The notes under the pieces were generated by a model. The model was not told where the DNA came from. It did not search any database and saw only the letters and a program-made list of their open reading frames with translations. A program made the translations under genes and the position numbers. From NCBI GenBank assembly GCA_029008875.1, contig JAQXJP010000033.1:48380-112379 (forward strand): 64,000 nt of DNA. Direction: 5' to 3'. Position 1 is the stretch's first letter; every line of letters starts with the position of its first letter. The stretch comes from Lachnospiraceae bacterium (lineage in GTDB: Bacteria > Bacillota > Clostridia > Lachnospirales > Lachnospiraceae). Of this stretch, positions 52,666 through 61,194 are shown piece after piece.

Positions 52666-53682
52666 CTATGATTCGTATCCGTTTGGATTGTTCTTCTGCC
52701 ATCTCCAGGAATCGGCACACATCTCCTTGATTCCGTACTGTGCTTCCCATCCAAGCTCTTCCTTTGCCTTGGTCGGATCGCAGTAGCAGGTGGCAATATC
52801 GCCCGGGCGACGCGGTTTGATCTGGTAAGGAATCTTAATTCCGTTGGCCGCCTCAAAATTCTTCACAATGTCAAGAACGCTGTAGCCATGTCCTGTTCCC
52901 AGGTTGTAAATCTTGAGCCCTGCTTTTTCCTCGATTTTCTTGAGGGCTTTCACATGGCCTACTGCCAAGTCTACCACGTGAATGTAATCGCGCACACCGG
53001 TTCCGTCCGGAGTGTCATAATCATCTCCAAATACGCCGAGCTGCTCCAGCTTGCCGACAGCAACCTGTGTAATGTAAGGCATCAAATTGTTGGGGATACC
53101 ATTCGGATTTTCACCCATGGTTCCGCTCTGGTGTGCTCCGATTGGATTGAAGTAACGAAGCAGAATCACATTCCACTCGTTATCTGCCTTCTGGATATCC
53201 ATAAGAATCTGCTCCAACATGGACTTCGTCCATCCGTATGGATTGGTGCACTGTCCCTTCGGGCACTCCTCGGTGATTGGAATCTGAGCCGGGTCGCCGT
53301 ACACGGTTGCGGAGGAAGAGAAAATGATGTTCTTGCATCCGTTTTGTCTCATGACATCCACAAGTGTCAAGGTTCCGGAAATGTTGTTGTTATAATACTC
53401 CCAAGGCTTCGCTACAGACTCTCCTACAGCTTTCAGCCCTGCAAAATGAATGCAGCTGTCGATTTTATTCTCTGCAAAAATCTTGTTCAAAATATCGCGG
53501 TCCAAGATGTCACCCTTGTAGAAGGTCACTTCCTTGCCGGTGAGTGCTTTTACGCGCTCCAGGGATTTCTCGGATGAATTTGCGAGATTGTCAATCACCA
53601 CAACCTCATATCCGGCATTCAAAAGTTCTACGCATGTGTGGCTTCCGATGTAGCCTGCTCCGCCTGTAACTAAAATAGCCAT
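52666..53682 (-). CDS. galE: UDP-glucose 4-epimerase GalE
   Basis: GalE interconverts UDP-glucose and UDP-galactose with bound NAD. About 338 residues with [17 protein letters not shown] for [23 protein letters not shown] (catalytic Ser/Thr) and the Tyr-x3-Lys in [33 protein letters not shown] is at the C terminus. It stands alone, with no other gal genes beside it. Start at ATG 53682 behind AAAGGAG. Confidence 0.97.
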   Translation of the reverse strand: MAILVTGGAGYIGSHTCVELLNAGYEVVVIDNLANSSEKSLERVKALTGKEVTFYKGDILDRDILNKIFAENKIDSCIHFAGLKAVGESVAKPWEYYNNNISGTLTLVDVMRQNGCKNIIFSSSATVYGDPAQIPITEECPKGQCTNPYGWTKSMLEQILMDIQKADNEWNVILLRYFNPIGAHQSGTMGENPNGIPNNLMPYITQVAVGKLEQLGVFGDDYDTPDGTGVRDYIHVVDLAVGHVKALKKIEEKAGLKIYNLGTGHGYSVLDIVKNFEAANGIKIPYQIKPRRPGDIATCYCDPTKAKEELGWEAQYGIKEMCADSWRWQKNNPNGYES

Positions 53683-53795
53683 AGTCTTTTCTCCTTTACT
53701 CAATACATTAATTACTGTGTCCTTCTGATGGTCTTATTGTATCTTATTTCTCAAAAATTGTATAGTATCAAATGGTGAGGGAATATGTAATTTTG

Positions 53796-53824
53796 TTGCA
53801 TAACTATTTTTCTTTTCTTATAAT
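53796..53824 (+). promoter_or_regulatory. Promoter of the AraC-type regulator gene
   Basis: TTGCAT (53796-53801) and consensus TATAAT (53819-53824) are 17 bases apart, 43 bases before the start codon. Confidence 0.7.
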
Positions 53825-53866
53825 GTAGTTGTTGTAAACATTCTTTTTTCGACAGGAGAAAAACAT

Positions 53867-54694
53867 ATGAGCACACCGAACTATAAAAATTCTTACAAGG
53901 TGGACCGAAAAGAGTTGGTATCCCTGGCAGTGTATAACGTGGGTTTCCAAAAATGTGACCCGCTCTATCAGTGGGGGCCCGGAATTCGAGACCACTATCT
54001 CATCCACTATATCATCTCCGGGAAAGGCACCTATCAGGTGGGCGGGAAAAAATATGAACTTTCCCAGGGGGATTGCTTTTTGGTATATCCGAACACCGAA
54101 GTGATCTATCAGGCGGATGAGGAAAATCCATGGGAATATGCCTGGGTCGGTTTCGCCGGAAGTGATGCCGCCATGATTCTGAAGGCTACGGATTTTTCCA
54201 CGAATCACCCTATCCTCCAAAAGCCCCCTTACGGGGAGGACGTGAAGCGGCAGTTTCTCCATATCTATGACGCTCACGGCAATGAATTTAAGCACGCAGT
54301 GGAAATGACCGGCCGTCTCTACACGGCCCTTGCGATTTTCATGCACAATGCGGAGGACACCAGCGCCACCAATTCCGCCAACACCTATGTGCAAAAGAGC
54401 ATTGAGTTTATCTCCGCCAATTACTCCTATCCCATCACCGTGGAGGATATCGCAAATTATGTAGGCCTTAGCCGAAGCCACCTGTTTCGCTCCTTTGAGT
54501 CAATCCTCTGTGTTTCCCCCAAAGAATACCTGACGGATTTCCGCATCAGGCAGGCTTGCTATCTGCTGGAGCATTCCGATTTATCCATCACGGCAATCGC
54601 AAACTCCATCGGATTCGACAACAGCCTCTACTTTTCCAAAACCTTTCACAAAATCAAGGGCTGTCCCCCGAAGGAATACCGAAAATCTCTTTAG
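53867..54694 (+). CDS. AraC family transcriptional regulator
   Basis: A 275-residue sugar-type regulator. The N-terminal cupin (about 20-150: DHYLIHYIISGKGTYQVGGK, YELSQGDCFLVYPNTEVIYQA) binds the ligand. The C-terminal pair of helix-turn-helices (about 180-275) reads ITVEDIANYVGLSRSHLFRSF and LSITAIANSIGFDNSLYFSKTF. The target is unknown; galE is divergent next door, a possible but unproven target. Start at ATG 53867 with AGGAG eight bases upstream. A palindromic repeat array starts at its stop codon. Confidence 0.93.
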   Translation: MSTPNYKNSYKVDRKELVSLAVYNVGFQKCDPLYQWGPGIRDHYLIHYIISGKGTYQVGGKKYELSQGDCFLVYPNTEVIYQADEENPWEYAWVGFAGSDAAMILKATDFSTNHPILQKPPYGEDVKRQFLHIYDAHGNEFKHAVEMTGRLYTALAIFMHNAEDTSATNSANTYVQKSIEFISANYSYPITVEDIANYVGLSRSHLFRSFESILCVSPKEYLTDFRIRQACYLLEHSDLSITAIANSIGFDNSLYFSKTFHKIKGCPPKEYRKSL

Positions 54695-54812
54695 GGACGT
54701 ATCTTTCGCGTTTGGGGACGTATCTTTTTCTCTCTGGGGACGTATCTTTCGCGCGAGAGATACGTCCCCAGAGAGAAAAAGATACGTCCCTGCGCGAAAA
54801 AGATACGTCCCC
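54694..54812. repeat. Nested palindromic repeat built from GGGGACGTATCTTT units
   Basis: Three direct copies of (G)GGGACGTATCTTT at 54694, 54714 and 54736 are followed by three inverted copies ending at 54769, 54790 and 54812. The spacers also pair (TTTCTCTCT with AGAGAGAAA; CGCG with CGCG), so the whole 119 bases can fold into one long hairpin. No open frame covers it, and it lies between the convergent AraC gene and rplT. This is the form of a REP-type or miniature palindromic element. Confidence 0.85.
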
Positions 54813-54814
54813 AA

Positions 54815-54850
54815 ATAAAAAAGACGCATCCATTCGGATGCGTCTTTTGT
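54815..54850. terminator. Bidirectional terminator after rplT
   Basis: Perfect 13-base arms (54819-54831 and 54836-54848) with a 4-base loop. T-runs occur on both strands; on the minus strand it ends the infC-rpmI-rplT operon 11 bases after the rplT stop. Confidence 0.85.
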
Positions 54851-54858
54851 CTTCAATA

Positions 54859-55212
54859 TTACAATGCAGCCTTTGCTACATCTACAAGCTTTGCAAAACC
54901 TTCTGCATCGGTAACTGCCATGTCAGCCAATACCTTGCGGTTAAGATCTGCACCGGCAAGCTTGAGACCATGCATAAACTGGCTGTATGAAAGTCCGTTC
55001 AAACGTGCTGCTGCGTTGATACGAGCGATCCACAACTGACGGAACTGTCTCTTCTTCTCCTTACGTCCAGCATAAGAACTTGCTAAAGCTCTCATAACAG
55101 ACTGCTTTGCTACACGATACTGTTTAGAACGAGCGCCTCTGTAGCCCTTAGCTAATTTTAATGTTCTATTATGTCTTTTTTTAGCGCCTAATCCGCCTTT
55201 AACTCTTGCCAT
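54859..55212 (-). CDS. rplT: 50S ribosomal protein L20
   Basis: L20 is an early 23S rRNA-binding assembly protein and, in Firmicutes, the repressor of its own operon through the leader RNA. The 117 residues are standard: [29 protein letters not shown] (in parts), [20 protein letters not shown] and [10 protein letters not shown]. Last gene of infC-rpmI-rplT. Confidence 0.99.
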   Translation of the reverse strand: MARVKGGLGAKKRHNRTLKLAKGYRGARSKQYRVAKQSVMRALASSYAGRKEKKRQFRQLWIARINAAARLNGLSYSQFMHGLKLAGADLNRKVLADMAVTDAEGFAKLVDVAKAAL

Positions 55213-55235
55213 GTCTATTATTCCTCCTTAACAAA

Positions 55236-55433
55236 TTACATATATGGTAAAATCTTCTTCATATTCTTAACATTTGTCTGATCGGTCATAGCGGCCTTTC
55301 TCAGATTTCTCTTAAGCTTGGTGGACTTCTTTGTCAAAATATGTCTCTTGTAAGCCTTGTTTCTCTTTAACTTTCCTGTTCCTGTAACTTTGAAACGTTT
55401 TGCAGCTGCTCTGCTTGTTTTCATTTTTGGCAT
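55236..55433 (-). CDS. rpmI: 50S ribosomal protein L35
   Basis: A 65-residue basic protein, [20 protein letters not shown] then [19 protein letters not shown], as in all L35 proteins. The start is ATG 55433 (MPKMKTSRA), nine bases after AAGGAGG; the frame opens further into infC but that part is not L35. It sits 31 bases after infC and 23 before rplT. Confidence 0.98.
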   Translation of the reverse strand: MPKMKTSRAAAKRFKVTGTGKLKRNKAYKRHILTKKSTKLKRNLRKAAMTDQTNVKNMKKILPYM

Positions 55434-55464
55434 TTTTCTGTTCCTCCTTAAAATAATGAAAATG

Positions 55465-55977
55465 TTATTTTTTCTCTGCCAGCACCATGCTGATACTTCT
55501 GCCTTCAATCTTTGGTGCTTTCTCCACTACTGCCACATCAGCCAGCGCTTCTGCGAAATCATCGAGAATGTGTTTGCTGGAGTTCATGTGTGCCATCTCT
55601 CGTCCACGGAAACGAAGGGTAATCTTCACCTTGTCGCCCTTGGCCAAGAACTTCTTGGCAGCATTCATTTTGGTATTTAGATCGTTAGCTTCGATATTCG
55701 GCGAAAGACGAATCTCTTTTAATTCGACAATCTTCTGCTTTTTCTTCGCATCCTTTTCCTTACGAGTCTGCTCGTAACGGAATTTACCGTAATCAATTAC
55801 CTTGCACACCGGTGGCTTAGCATTCGGCGAAATCTTGACGAGATCAAGTCCTGCATCATCGGCGATTTTCTGAGCTTCCTTAACTGAGACAATGCCAATC
55901 ATCTCTCCATCTGCTCCGATCAAACGTACTTCCTTGTCTTTGATCTGTTCATTAATCATGTACTCGCTAATGGTCAT
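55465..55977 (-). CDS. infC: Translation initiation factor IF-3
   Basis: IF-3 checks the start codon and keeps subunits apart. About 170 residues: [45 protein letters not shown] (in parts), [16 protein letters not shown] and [15 protein letters not shown]. The start codon is ambiguous: ATG 55977 is only three bases from GGAGG, whereas ATT 55971 (ISEYMINEQ) is nine bases away. infC genes commonly start at AUU so that IF-3 can regulate itself. The annotated coordinate uses the ATG; the true start may be the ATT two codons later. Confidence 0.96.
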   Translation of the reverse strand: MTISEYMINEQIKDKEVRLIGADGEMIGIVSVKEAQKIADDAGLDLVKISPNAKPPVCKVIDYGKFRYEQTRKEKDAKKKQKIVELKEIRLSPNIEANDLNTKMNAAKKFLAKGDKVKITLRFRGREMAHMNSSKHILDDFAEALADVAVVEKAPKIEGRSISMVLAEKK

Positions 55978-55986
55978 GTACCTCCA

Positions 55987-56100
55987 TAAAAATAAAAAGT
56001 GGATAGGCAGACTATCCACTTTCATCTCTAACATAATAGGTATGTTAAAATCTGAACACTAAGTCGCCCAATTGCGCTTAGGTGAGAGTGGATACTCTAC
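55987..56100 (-). ncRNA. L20-type leader with transcription attenuator upstream of infC
   Basis: On the minus strand a terminator hairpin (arms 56012-56022 and 55996-56006, 5-base loop, then T-rich TTTTTATTTTT) ends ten bases before infC. The sequence UAUCCACU is also present further upstream in the leader (56094-56087). It can pair with the 5' arm of the terminator (AGUGGAUA), making an antiterminator that excludes the terminator. In Firmicutes L20 binds such a leader to repress infC-rpmI-rplT. The match to that family is by layout and position, not by a covariance search. Confidence 0.7.
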
Positions 56101-56189
56101 TTGTTTTCTAACAACTATTAGAATTTAACACACACTTGTGCATGTGTCAATAGTTTTCTGCGAAAAAACAATCCAAAAAAATCCATAGA

Positions 56190-58325
56190 TCACACCGGCT
56201 CCGCGGGAATAAATACCCGTTCCCCGGAAATCGCATTTTGCTTTGGAGCTTCCTCCTTTGCTTCCTCACAGAAAATATCCTGGGAATTGACAAGAGTCTT
56301 ACCTCTACGGTCGATTCTCACATACTCCCCGCTTGCCTCAAGCACCCTGGCCTTCACATTGTCCGCCAGTTCCACCTCCAGCACATGGTATGCCTTCTTC
56401 TGCAATTCCCGGTCCAAAATTGGGAATACAATCTCCACACGGCGATCCAGATTTCTCGGCATCCAGTCCGCGCTTCCCATGTAGATTTCTTCCTGACCGC
56501 CGTTGGCAAAATAGAAAATTCTGCTGTGCTCCAGGAAATTACCGACGATGGAGCGAACCGTAATATTCTCGCTCACCCCGGGGATTCCAACCTTCAGACA
56601 ACAAATTCCCCGCACAATCAAATCAATCTTCACTCCGGCAGCCGATGCCTCGTACAATGCCGCAATAATTCCCGGGTCACAGAGGGAATTCATCTTGGCG
56701 ATAATTCTGGCCTCTTTTCCCTCGGCCGCATGCCGCTTCTCCCGGTTAATCAGATTCATAAATTTATCCCGAAGCCAGTACGGTGCCAACGCCAGCTCGT
56801 TCCAGCTTCTCGGCTCCGAGTAGCCGGACAACATATTGAATACCGCCGTCGCATCCTCGCCGATAGACTCCTTGCAGGTAAAAATACCGCAATCCGTATA
56901 CAGTTTTGCCGTGGAATCGTTATAATTTCCGGTTCCGAGATGCACATACCTGCGAATTCCGTCATCCTCCCTGCGCACCACCAGGGCAATCTTGCTGTGG
57001 GTCTTAAGACCGACCAGGCCATAGATTACATGACATCCGGCTTTCTCCAATTTCTTGGCCCACACAATATTGTGCTCCTCGTCAAAGCGGGCTTTGAGCT
57101 CCACAAGAACCGTCACCTGCTTGCCGTTCTCCGCCGCATAGGCGAGGGAGCTGATGATGGGGGAATTGCCGCTGACGCGGTACAGTGTCTGCTTAATGGC
57201 CAAAACCTGGGGATCGCTGGCCGCCTGCCGGATAAAATCCACCACCGGGTCAAAGGTCTGGTATGGATGATGCAAAAAGATATCTCCCTTGGCAATCTCA
57301 TCAAAGATGTTGGCCCCCGGTTCGATGGCCGGATTCCTCTGGGGAATATAGGGAACGTTTCTCAAGTGATCGAAGCCCTCAATCCCATATAACTTCATGA
57401 GGAAAGTCAAATCCAGTGGCCCGTCTATCTCGAACACATCCTCCTTGGCCACCTTCAGTTCACTCTCCAAAAATCCCATAATCTTGGCGTCGGTATGCTC
57501 TTCCACTTCCAGACGAATCACCTCTCCCCACTGGCGCATCTTCAATTTGTTCTGGATTTCTTTTAACAAATCGGAGGCTTCCTCCTCCTCGATGGTCAGA
57601 TCCGCATTTCTCATAATCCGATACGGAAAAGCGCCAATTACCTTATAATTGGAAAAAAGCTTATCAATGTTGCGCTCGATCACCTGCTCCAGAAGGATAA
57701 AACACTTCCCGTTTTTGTCATCCGGCAGTTCCACAAGCCGGGGCATACCTCCCGGAACTTGAACCGTGGCAAACACATCCTCATCCTGGGAATTCTTCTT
57801 CCCCTTCTTGTTCAGAAGCAATGCGGCAATGTTGAGAGATTTGTTGCGGATTAACGGAAATGGTCTGGACGCATCCACCGCCATGGGTGTCAGTACCGGG
57901 TAAACATTTTCCATAAAATACCGGTCCACATACTCCGCCTCCTGGGGCGATAAATCCTCATGCTTTGTCACAAGCCGCAGACCTTCTTTCTTCATCAACG
58001 GCATCAGGGATCGCATAAAGGTCTGGTACTGGGTTCCCACCAGTTTTCTGGTGGCGGTATTGATTGCACGCAACTGTTCCGTCGCAGTCATTCCGGCGAT
58101 GTCGGTCTTTTTATAATTGGCATGCACCATGTCCTTCAGGGATGCCACACGAACCATGAAAAACTCATCCAGATTGGATGATGTAATGCTGATAAACTTC
58201 AATCTCTCAAAAAGAGGAATGGTCTTGTCCTTGGCCTCACTCAACACCCTCTCATCAAATTTAATCCAGCTCAATTCACGATTCTCATAAAAAATTGGAT
58301 TCGTAAAATCTACCTTCGGTTCCAT
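56190..58325 (-). CDS. ppk1: Polyphosphate kinase PPK1
   Basis: PPK1 reversibly polymerises the gamma phosphate of ATP into polyphosphate. The 711 residues have the N domain (FYENRELSWIKFDERVLSEA, SSNLDEFFMVRVASL) and PPK-type catalytic segments: PYQTFDPVVDFIRQAA, YGLVGLKTHSKIALVVRRE with the phosphorylated His, and a second HKD-like region IYMGSADWMPRNLDRRVE. The length is normal. It is 9 bases downstream of ppx, so synthesis and breakdown of polyphosphate are co-expressed. Confidence 0.97.
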   Translation of the reverse strand: MEPKVDFTNPIFYENRELSWIKFDERVLSEAKDKTIPLFERLKFISITSSNLDEFFMVRVASLKDMVHANYKKTDIAGMTATEQLRAINTATRKLVGTQYQTFMRSLMPLMKKEGLRLVTKHEDLSPQEAEYVDRYFMENVYPVLTPMAVDASRPFPLIRNKSLNIAALLLNKKGKKNSQDEDVFATVQVPGGMPRLVELPDDKNGKCFILLEQVIERNIDKLFSNYKVIGAFPYRIMRNADLTIEEEEASDLLKEIQNKLKMRQWGEVIRLEVEEHTDAKIMGFLESELKVAKEDVFEIDGPLDLTFLMKLYGIEGFDHLRNVPYIPQRNPAIEPGANIFDEIAKGDIFLHHPYQTFDPVVDFIRQAASDPQVLAIKQTLYRVSGNSPIISSLAYAAENGKQVTVLVELKARFDEEHNIVWAKKLEKAGCHVIYGLVGLKTHSKIALVVRREDDGIRRYVHLGTGNYNDSTAKLYTDCGIFTCKESIGEDATAVFNMLSGYSEPRSWNELALAPYWLRDKFMNLINREKRHAAEGKEARIIAKMNSLCDPGIIAALYEASAAGVKIDLIVRGICCLKVGIPGVSENITVRSIVGNFLEHSRIFYFANGGQEEIYMGSADWMPRNLDRRVEIVFPILDRELQKKAYHVLEVELADNVKARVLEASGEYVRIDRRGKTLVNSQDIFCEEAKEEAPKQNAISGERVFIPAEPV

Positions 58326-58334
58326 AGTTCACCT

Positions 58335-59867
58335 CTACCCTTTTCTTTTGGCCTTTATCTCAGGCTTAATACTGAATACTTTTTCAAAATACGCCGCTTT
58401 CGCATCAAACAGTGCACTCTCCAGAGAGATGTCCTCCGTCGCATCCACGGAAATCAAGAGCGTTCTTCCCTTGACGGAGCTCCGAATCTGGTTGAACTTT
58501 TGCTTGTGGCTCTGGTCAAGCGCATTGGACAGCCGCAAAATCGCGGAAAGTTTTGCCACAACCAGATAATCTCGCTCGTTCAACTTTGCGGAATACTCCG
58601 GACATTCATCCAGCTCAAAGCTGTTGAACAATACCGTCTGCGCCACAATCTCCCGCTCCCTGTGGGACAATCCGATAATCTCCGAAGACATGATAATCTC
58701 ATATGCGCATCGGGCACTGTTATCCAGCGTAATGTATTTTCCGCAGTCATGCAAAATCACCGCAACCTGCAACAGCAATCGCTCCCTGTCCCCCATACCA
58801 TGCATTTTCTTCATGGTATCAAAAATCTTTGTGGACAAGAATTCCAGGGCGCTGATATGCGGAGAATAGCTGTTAAACCGCTGGGATAGTTTTTGGGCTG
58901 CGCAGATGACATCCCTGTCAAAATCATGATAGCATTTCACCAACTGGTGCCGCTGGGCATAATCATAGGCGATACCGTCGTTGATATTGACTCCCGGCAC
59001 CCATACATTCTCCGCCTCGAGCTGGTCAATCAGCACTTTGCACATAATCATGGAAGGAATAATCAGCGGGTCCTTATCGTTGGACAAATTCAGTTCCTTA
59101 CAGATTTCCTCCAGATTCTTCTTCTGCAGCTTATCAATGTACCTCACCAGTTTTTCCGCAGCGAAGCTGGCATCCTCACGCTTTTTATGATTCATGGCCC
59201 GCACAATTTCATAGCAATAATCATTCAGCACAATGACGGAATCCACTTTCTCATGCACATACATGGAACGGAGCACTTCCAACTTCTTGGAAACAAACTC
59301 TTCCAGCTGTTTTTCATAGCTGAATTGGGTATGTCCCCGGTCAGCCAACAGTTCCCGCAACCGCACGGTACCGATTTCCATATGCTGGGTGGTCTCAAGC
59401 TGCCCGCCCCGGAATACCGTAACCTGAATACCGCTTCCGCCGATATCCACCACAGCCGCAGACGTCTGAATCATATTTTCAAAATCTTCGCGCCCTGCCA
59501 CGGACTTATAGCCGATAAAACGATATTCGGAATTGCTGAGTACCTTCACCCGGAAACAGGTGCGCAGAAAAATCTGATTGATAACAAAAACAGAATTCTC
59601 CGCATCCCGAAAAACGGCGGAGGCATACACCTCGCTACTGTTCACCTTGTATCCCTTCATAATTTCCACAAATTCGGAAATCGTATCACACAGCTGATCC
59701 ACCAGCTCGTAGCCGATGATTCCGCGCTGGTACACATCCCGTCCCAAATCCAGCCGGGTACGGATATAATCGATTTCCCGAATCTGCTTCTTTGCCGAAA
59801 GTTCAAATATCTTGAGGCTCACCTCATAGGAGCCGATATAAATTGATCCAAATGTCTGTATTGCCAT
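58335..59867 (-). CDS. ppx: Exopolyphosphatase / Ppx-GppA family protein with HD domain
   Basis: A 510-residue protein with the actin-like Ppx/GppA fold: IYIGSYEVSLKIFELS (the usual D-x-G-S nucleotide loop reads Y-I-G-S here), ASAVFRDAENS, AAVVDIGGSGIQVTVF and the EIGTVRLREL segment. A C-terminal HD-type domain (about 330-500) has VAVILHDCGKYI and GLSHREREIVAQ. It should degrade polyphosphate or act on (p)ppGpp; which cannot be decided. The loss of the first Asp in the N-terminal loop is unusual. Start at ATG 59867 behind GGGGG. Confidence 0.9.
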   Translation of the reverse strand: MAIQTFGSIYIGSYEVSLKIFELSAKKQIREIDYIRTRLDLGRDVYQRGIIGYELVDQLCDTISEFVEIMKGYKVNSSEVYASAVFRDAENSVFVINQIFLRTCFRVKVLSNSEYRFIGYKSVAGREDFENMIQTSAAVVDIGGSGIQVTVFRGGQLETTQHMEIGTVRLRELLADRGHTQFSYEKQLEEFVSKKLEVLRSMYVHEKVDSVIVLNDYCYEIVRAMNHKKREDASFAAEKLVRYIDKLQKKNLEEICKELNLSNDKDPLIIPSMIMCKVLIDQLEAENVWVPGVNINDGIAYDYAQRHQLVKCYHDFDRDVICAAQKLSQRFNSYSPHISALEFLSTKIFDTMKKMHGMGDRERLLLQVAVILHDCGKYITLDNSARCAYEIIMSSEIIGLSHREREIVAQTVLFNSFELDECPEYSAKLNERDYLVVAKLSAILRLSNALDQSHKQKFNQIRSSVKGRTLLISVDATEDISLESALFDAKAAYFEKVFSIKPEIKAKRKG

Positions 59868-59920
59868 ATTTCCCCCAAATCAATTATGAAAAGATGTAAT
59901 CTCAATCCTCAAGCTGACGA

Positions 59921-61051
59921 TTAATATGTGCCGAGAATCTTCAGCGATGTGGTCTCCTCCGAAAGTCCCCGAAGCGCATTCTGCACCGCCGTATCCTCAA
60001 AGGTTCCCTCGAAATCAATGAAAAACCGATATTCCCAATTTCTTCCCTGAATTGGCCGGGACTGGATATTGGTCATATTGATTCCATTGTATATGAAATG
60101 GGAAAGCATGTGGTACAAAGACCCGCTCTCATGAGGAATCTCAAAACAGATGCTGATTTTCCTGGCCTCCTTGGAATAAACCGGCTTTCCGGTCACAATG
60201 ATAAACCGTGTGGAGTTGCTCTTATTGTCCTGAATCGCATCCTGAAGAACTTGAAGTCCATAGATTTCCGCCGTAACCTTGCTTGCGATTGCCGCCTGGT
60301 TTTTCTTGCCATCGTCACTGACCTTCTTGGCGGAAAGTGCGGTATTTTTCAGGGAGATTTTCTCCCACTCTCTGTGTTCCTCCAAATACGCGCTACACTG
60401 CATCAATGCCTGTGGGTGGGAATAGACCACCTCAATGTCGGAAAGCGTCGCGTCCGGATGGCCAAGAAGTGCATGGTCGATGCGAATAATCTGCTCCCCC
60501 ACGATGTAGTTGTCATATTCCACCAGCAAATCATAATTCTCGGAAACAATCCCCGCGGAGGAATTCTCTATGGGAAGAACTGCGTAGTCCGCCTCCCCAT
60601 TCTTGATTGCCTCCATGGAATCCCGCCAGGTATCCACATTGTAACCGTCACACTTCTCTCCGAAATATTCCTTCATGGCCTGCTGGCTGTAAGCCCCTTC
60701 CACGCCCTGGAACACAATTCTGGCATTTTCGAAATCGAGACTGTCCACCGGCGTAAAATCCGGTTTCTCCGCCAAACCATTGGCTGTCAAAAGCTGATAT
60801 TGCTTTTTCCGGCTCATGGCCATAATCTGTTCAAACAATTCCGTAACCCCATGTTTGGTGAAGGGGGAATGGGCCATCGCCGACAATTTCTCCAGTTTGG
60901 ATAACTCTCGCTCTTTATCAAATACGGGACGATGATTCTCAATCTTATACTGTGCGACCTGCTCCGAGATCTGCATCCGCTTCTCATACAGCTCTACAAT
61001 CTGATTATCAATCCCATCGATTTCCTCTCTCAGTTCCAATAAATCCTTCAT
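59921..61051 (-). CDS. pheA: Bifunctional chorismate mutase / prephenate dehydratase PheA
   Basis: PheA turns chorismate into phenylpyruvate for phenylalanine synthesis. The 376 residues consist of an AroQ chorismate mutase (1-90: LREEIDGIDNQIVELYEKRM, VAQYKIENHRPVFDKERE), a prephenate dehydratase (about 110-285: FQGVEGAYSQQAM, LPIENSSAGIV, catalytic TRF in NSTRFIIVTG) and an ACT domain (KISICFEIPHESGSLYHML, with NIQSRPI in place of the usual ESRP). The ACT domain should confer phenylalanine feedback. A promoter is seen at 61087-61115; no T-box or leader peptide was found. Confidence 0.97.
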   Translation of the reverse strand: MKDLLELREEIDGIDNQIVELYEKRMQISEQVAQYKIENHRPVFDKERELSKLEKLSAMAHSPFTKHGVTELFEQIMAMSRKKQYQLLTANGLAEKPDFTPVDSLDFENARIVFQGVEGAYSQQAMKEYFGEKCDGYNVDTWRDSMEAIKNGEADYAVLPIENSSAGIVSENYDLLVEYDNYIVGEQIIRIDHALLGHPDATLSDIEVVYSHPQALMQCSAYLEEHREWEKISLKNTALSAKKVSDDGKKNQAAIASKVTAEIYGLQVLQDAIQDNKSNSTRFIIVTGKPVYSKEARKISICFEIPHESGSLYHMLSHFIYNGINMTNIQSRPIQGRNWEYRFFIDFEGTFEDTAVQNALRGLSEETTSLKILGTY

Positions 61052-61086
61052 GAAAGTCTATTCTCCTCACTTGTACTCTATCTGAA

Positions 61087-61115
61087 ATTTTATTACACTT
61101 TCCCCCGCAAGGCAA
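61087..61115 (-). promoter_or_regulatory. Promoter of pheA
   Basis: Minus-strand TTGCCT (61110-61115) and TAAAAT (61087-61092) are 17 bases apart, 36 bases upstream of the pheA start. The -35 box lies in one arm of an 8-base inverted repeat (61107-61114 / 61119-61126). Confidence 0.55.
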
Positions 61116-61122
61116 GTCTGCC

Positions 61123-61151
61123 TTGCAAGATATCAGGCAAAAATATATAAT
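61123..61151 (+). promoter_or_regulatory. Promoter of the DUF5050 gene
   Basis: TTGCAA (61123-61128) and consensus TATAAT (61146-61151) are 17 bases apart, 44 bases before the start. Its -35 lies in the other arm of the inverted repeat that carries the pheA -35, so the two divergent promoters may compete or share a regulator. Confidence 0.65.
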
Positions 61152-61194
61152 ATTCTCAAGGAATTCACAGAAGTTTTACAGGGAGGGTATGTTC

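Noticed and set aside
54694..54812. Repeated GGGGACGTATCTTT considered as a CRISPR array
   Set aside because: Units change orientation in the middle and the spacers pair with each other, giving a hairpin rather than repeat-spacer structure; no cas genes are nearby.
61052..61194. T-box, leader peptide or riboswitch controlling pheA
   Set aside because: No T-box consensus, phenylalanine-rich leader peptide or terminator is present in the 70-base leader.
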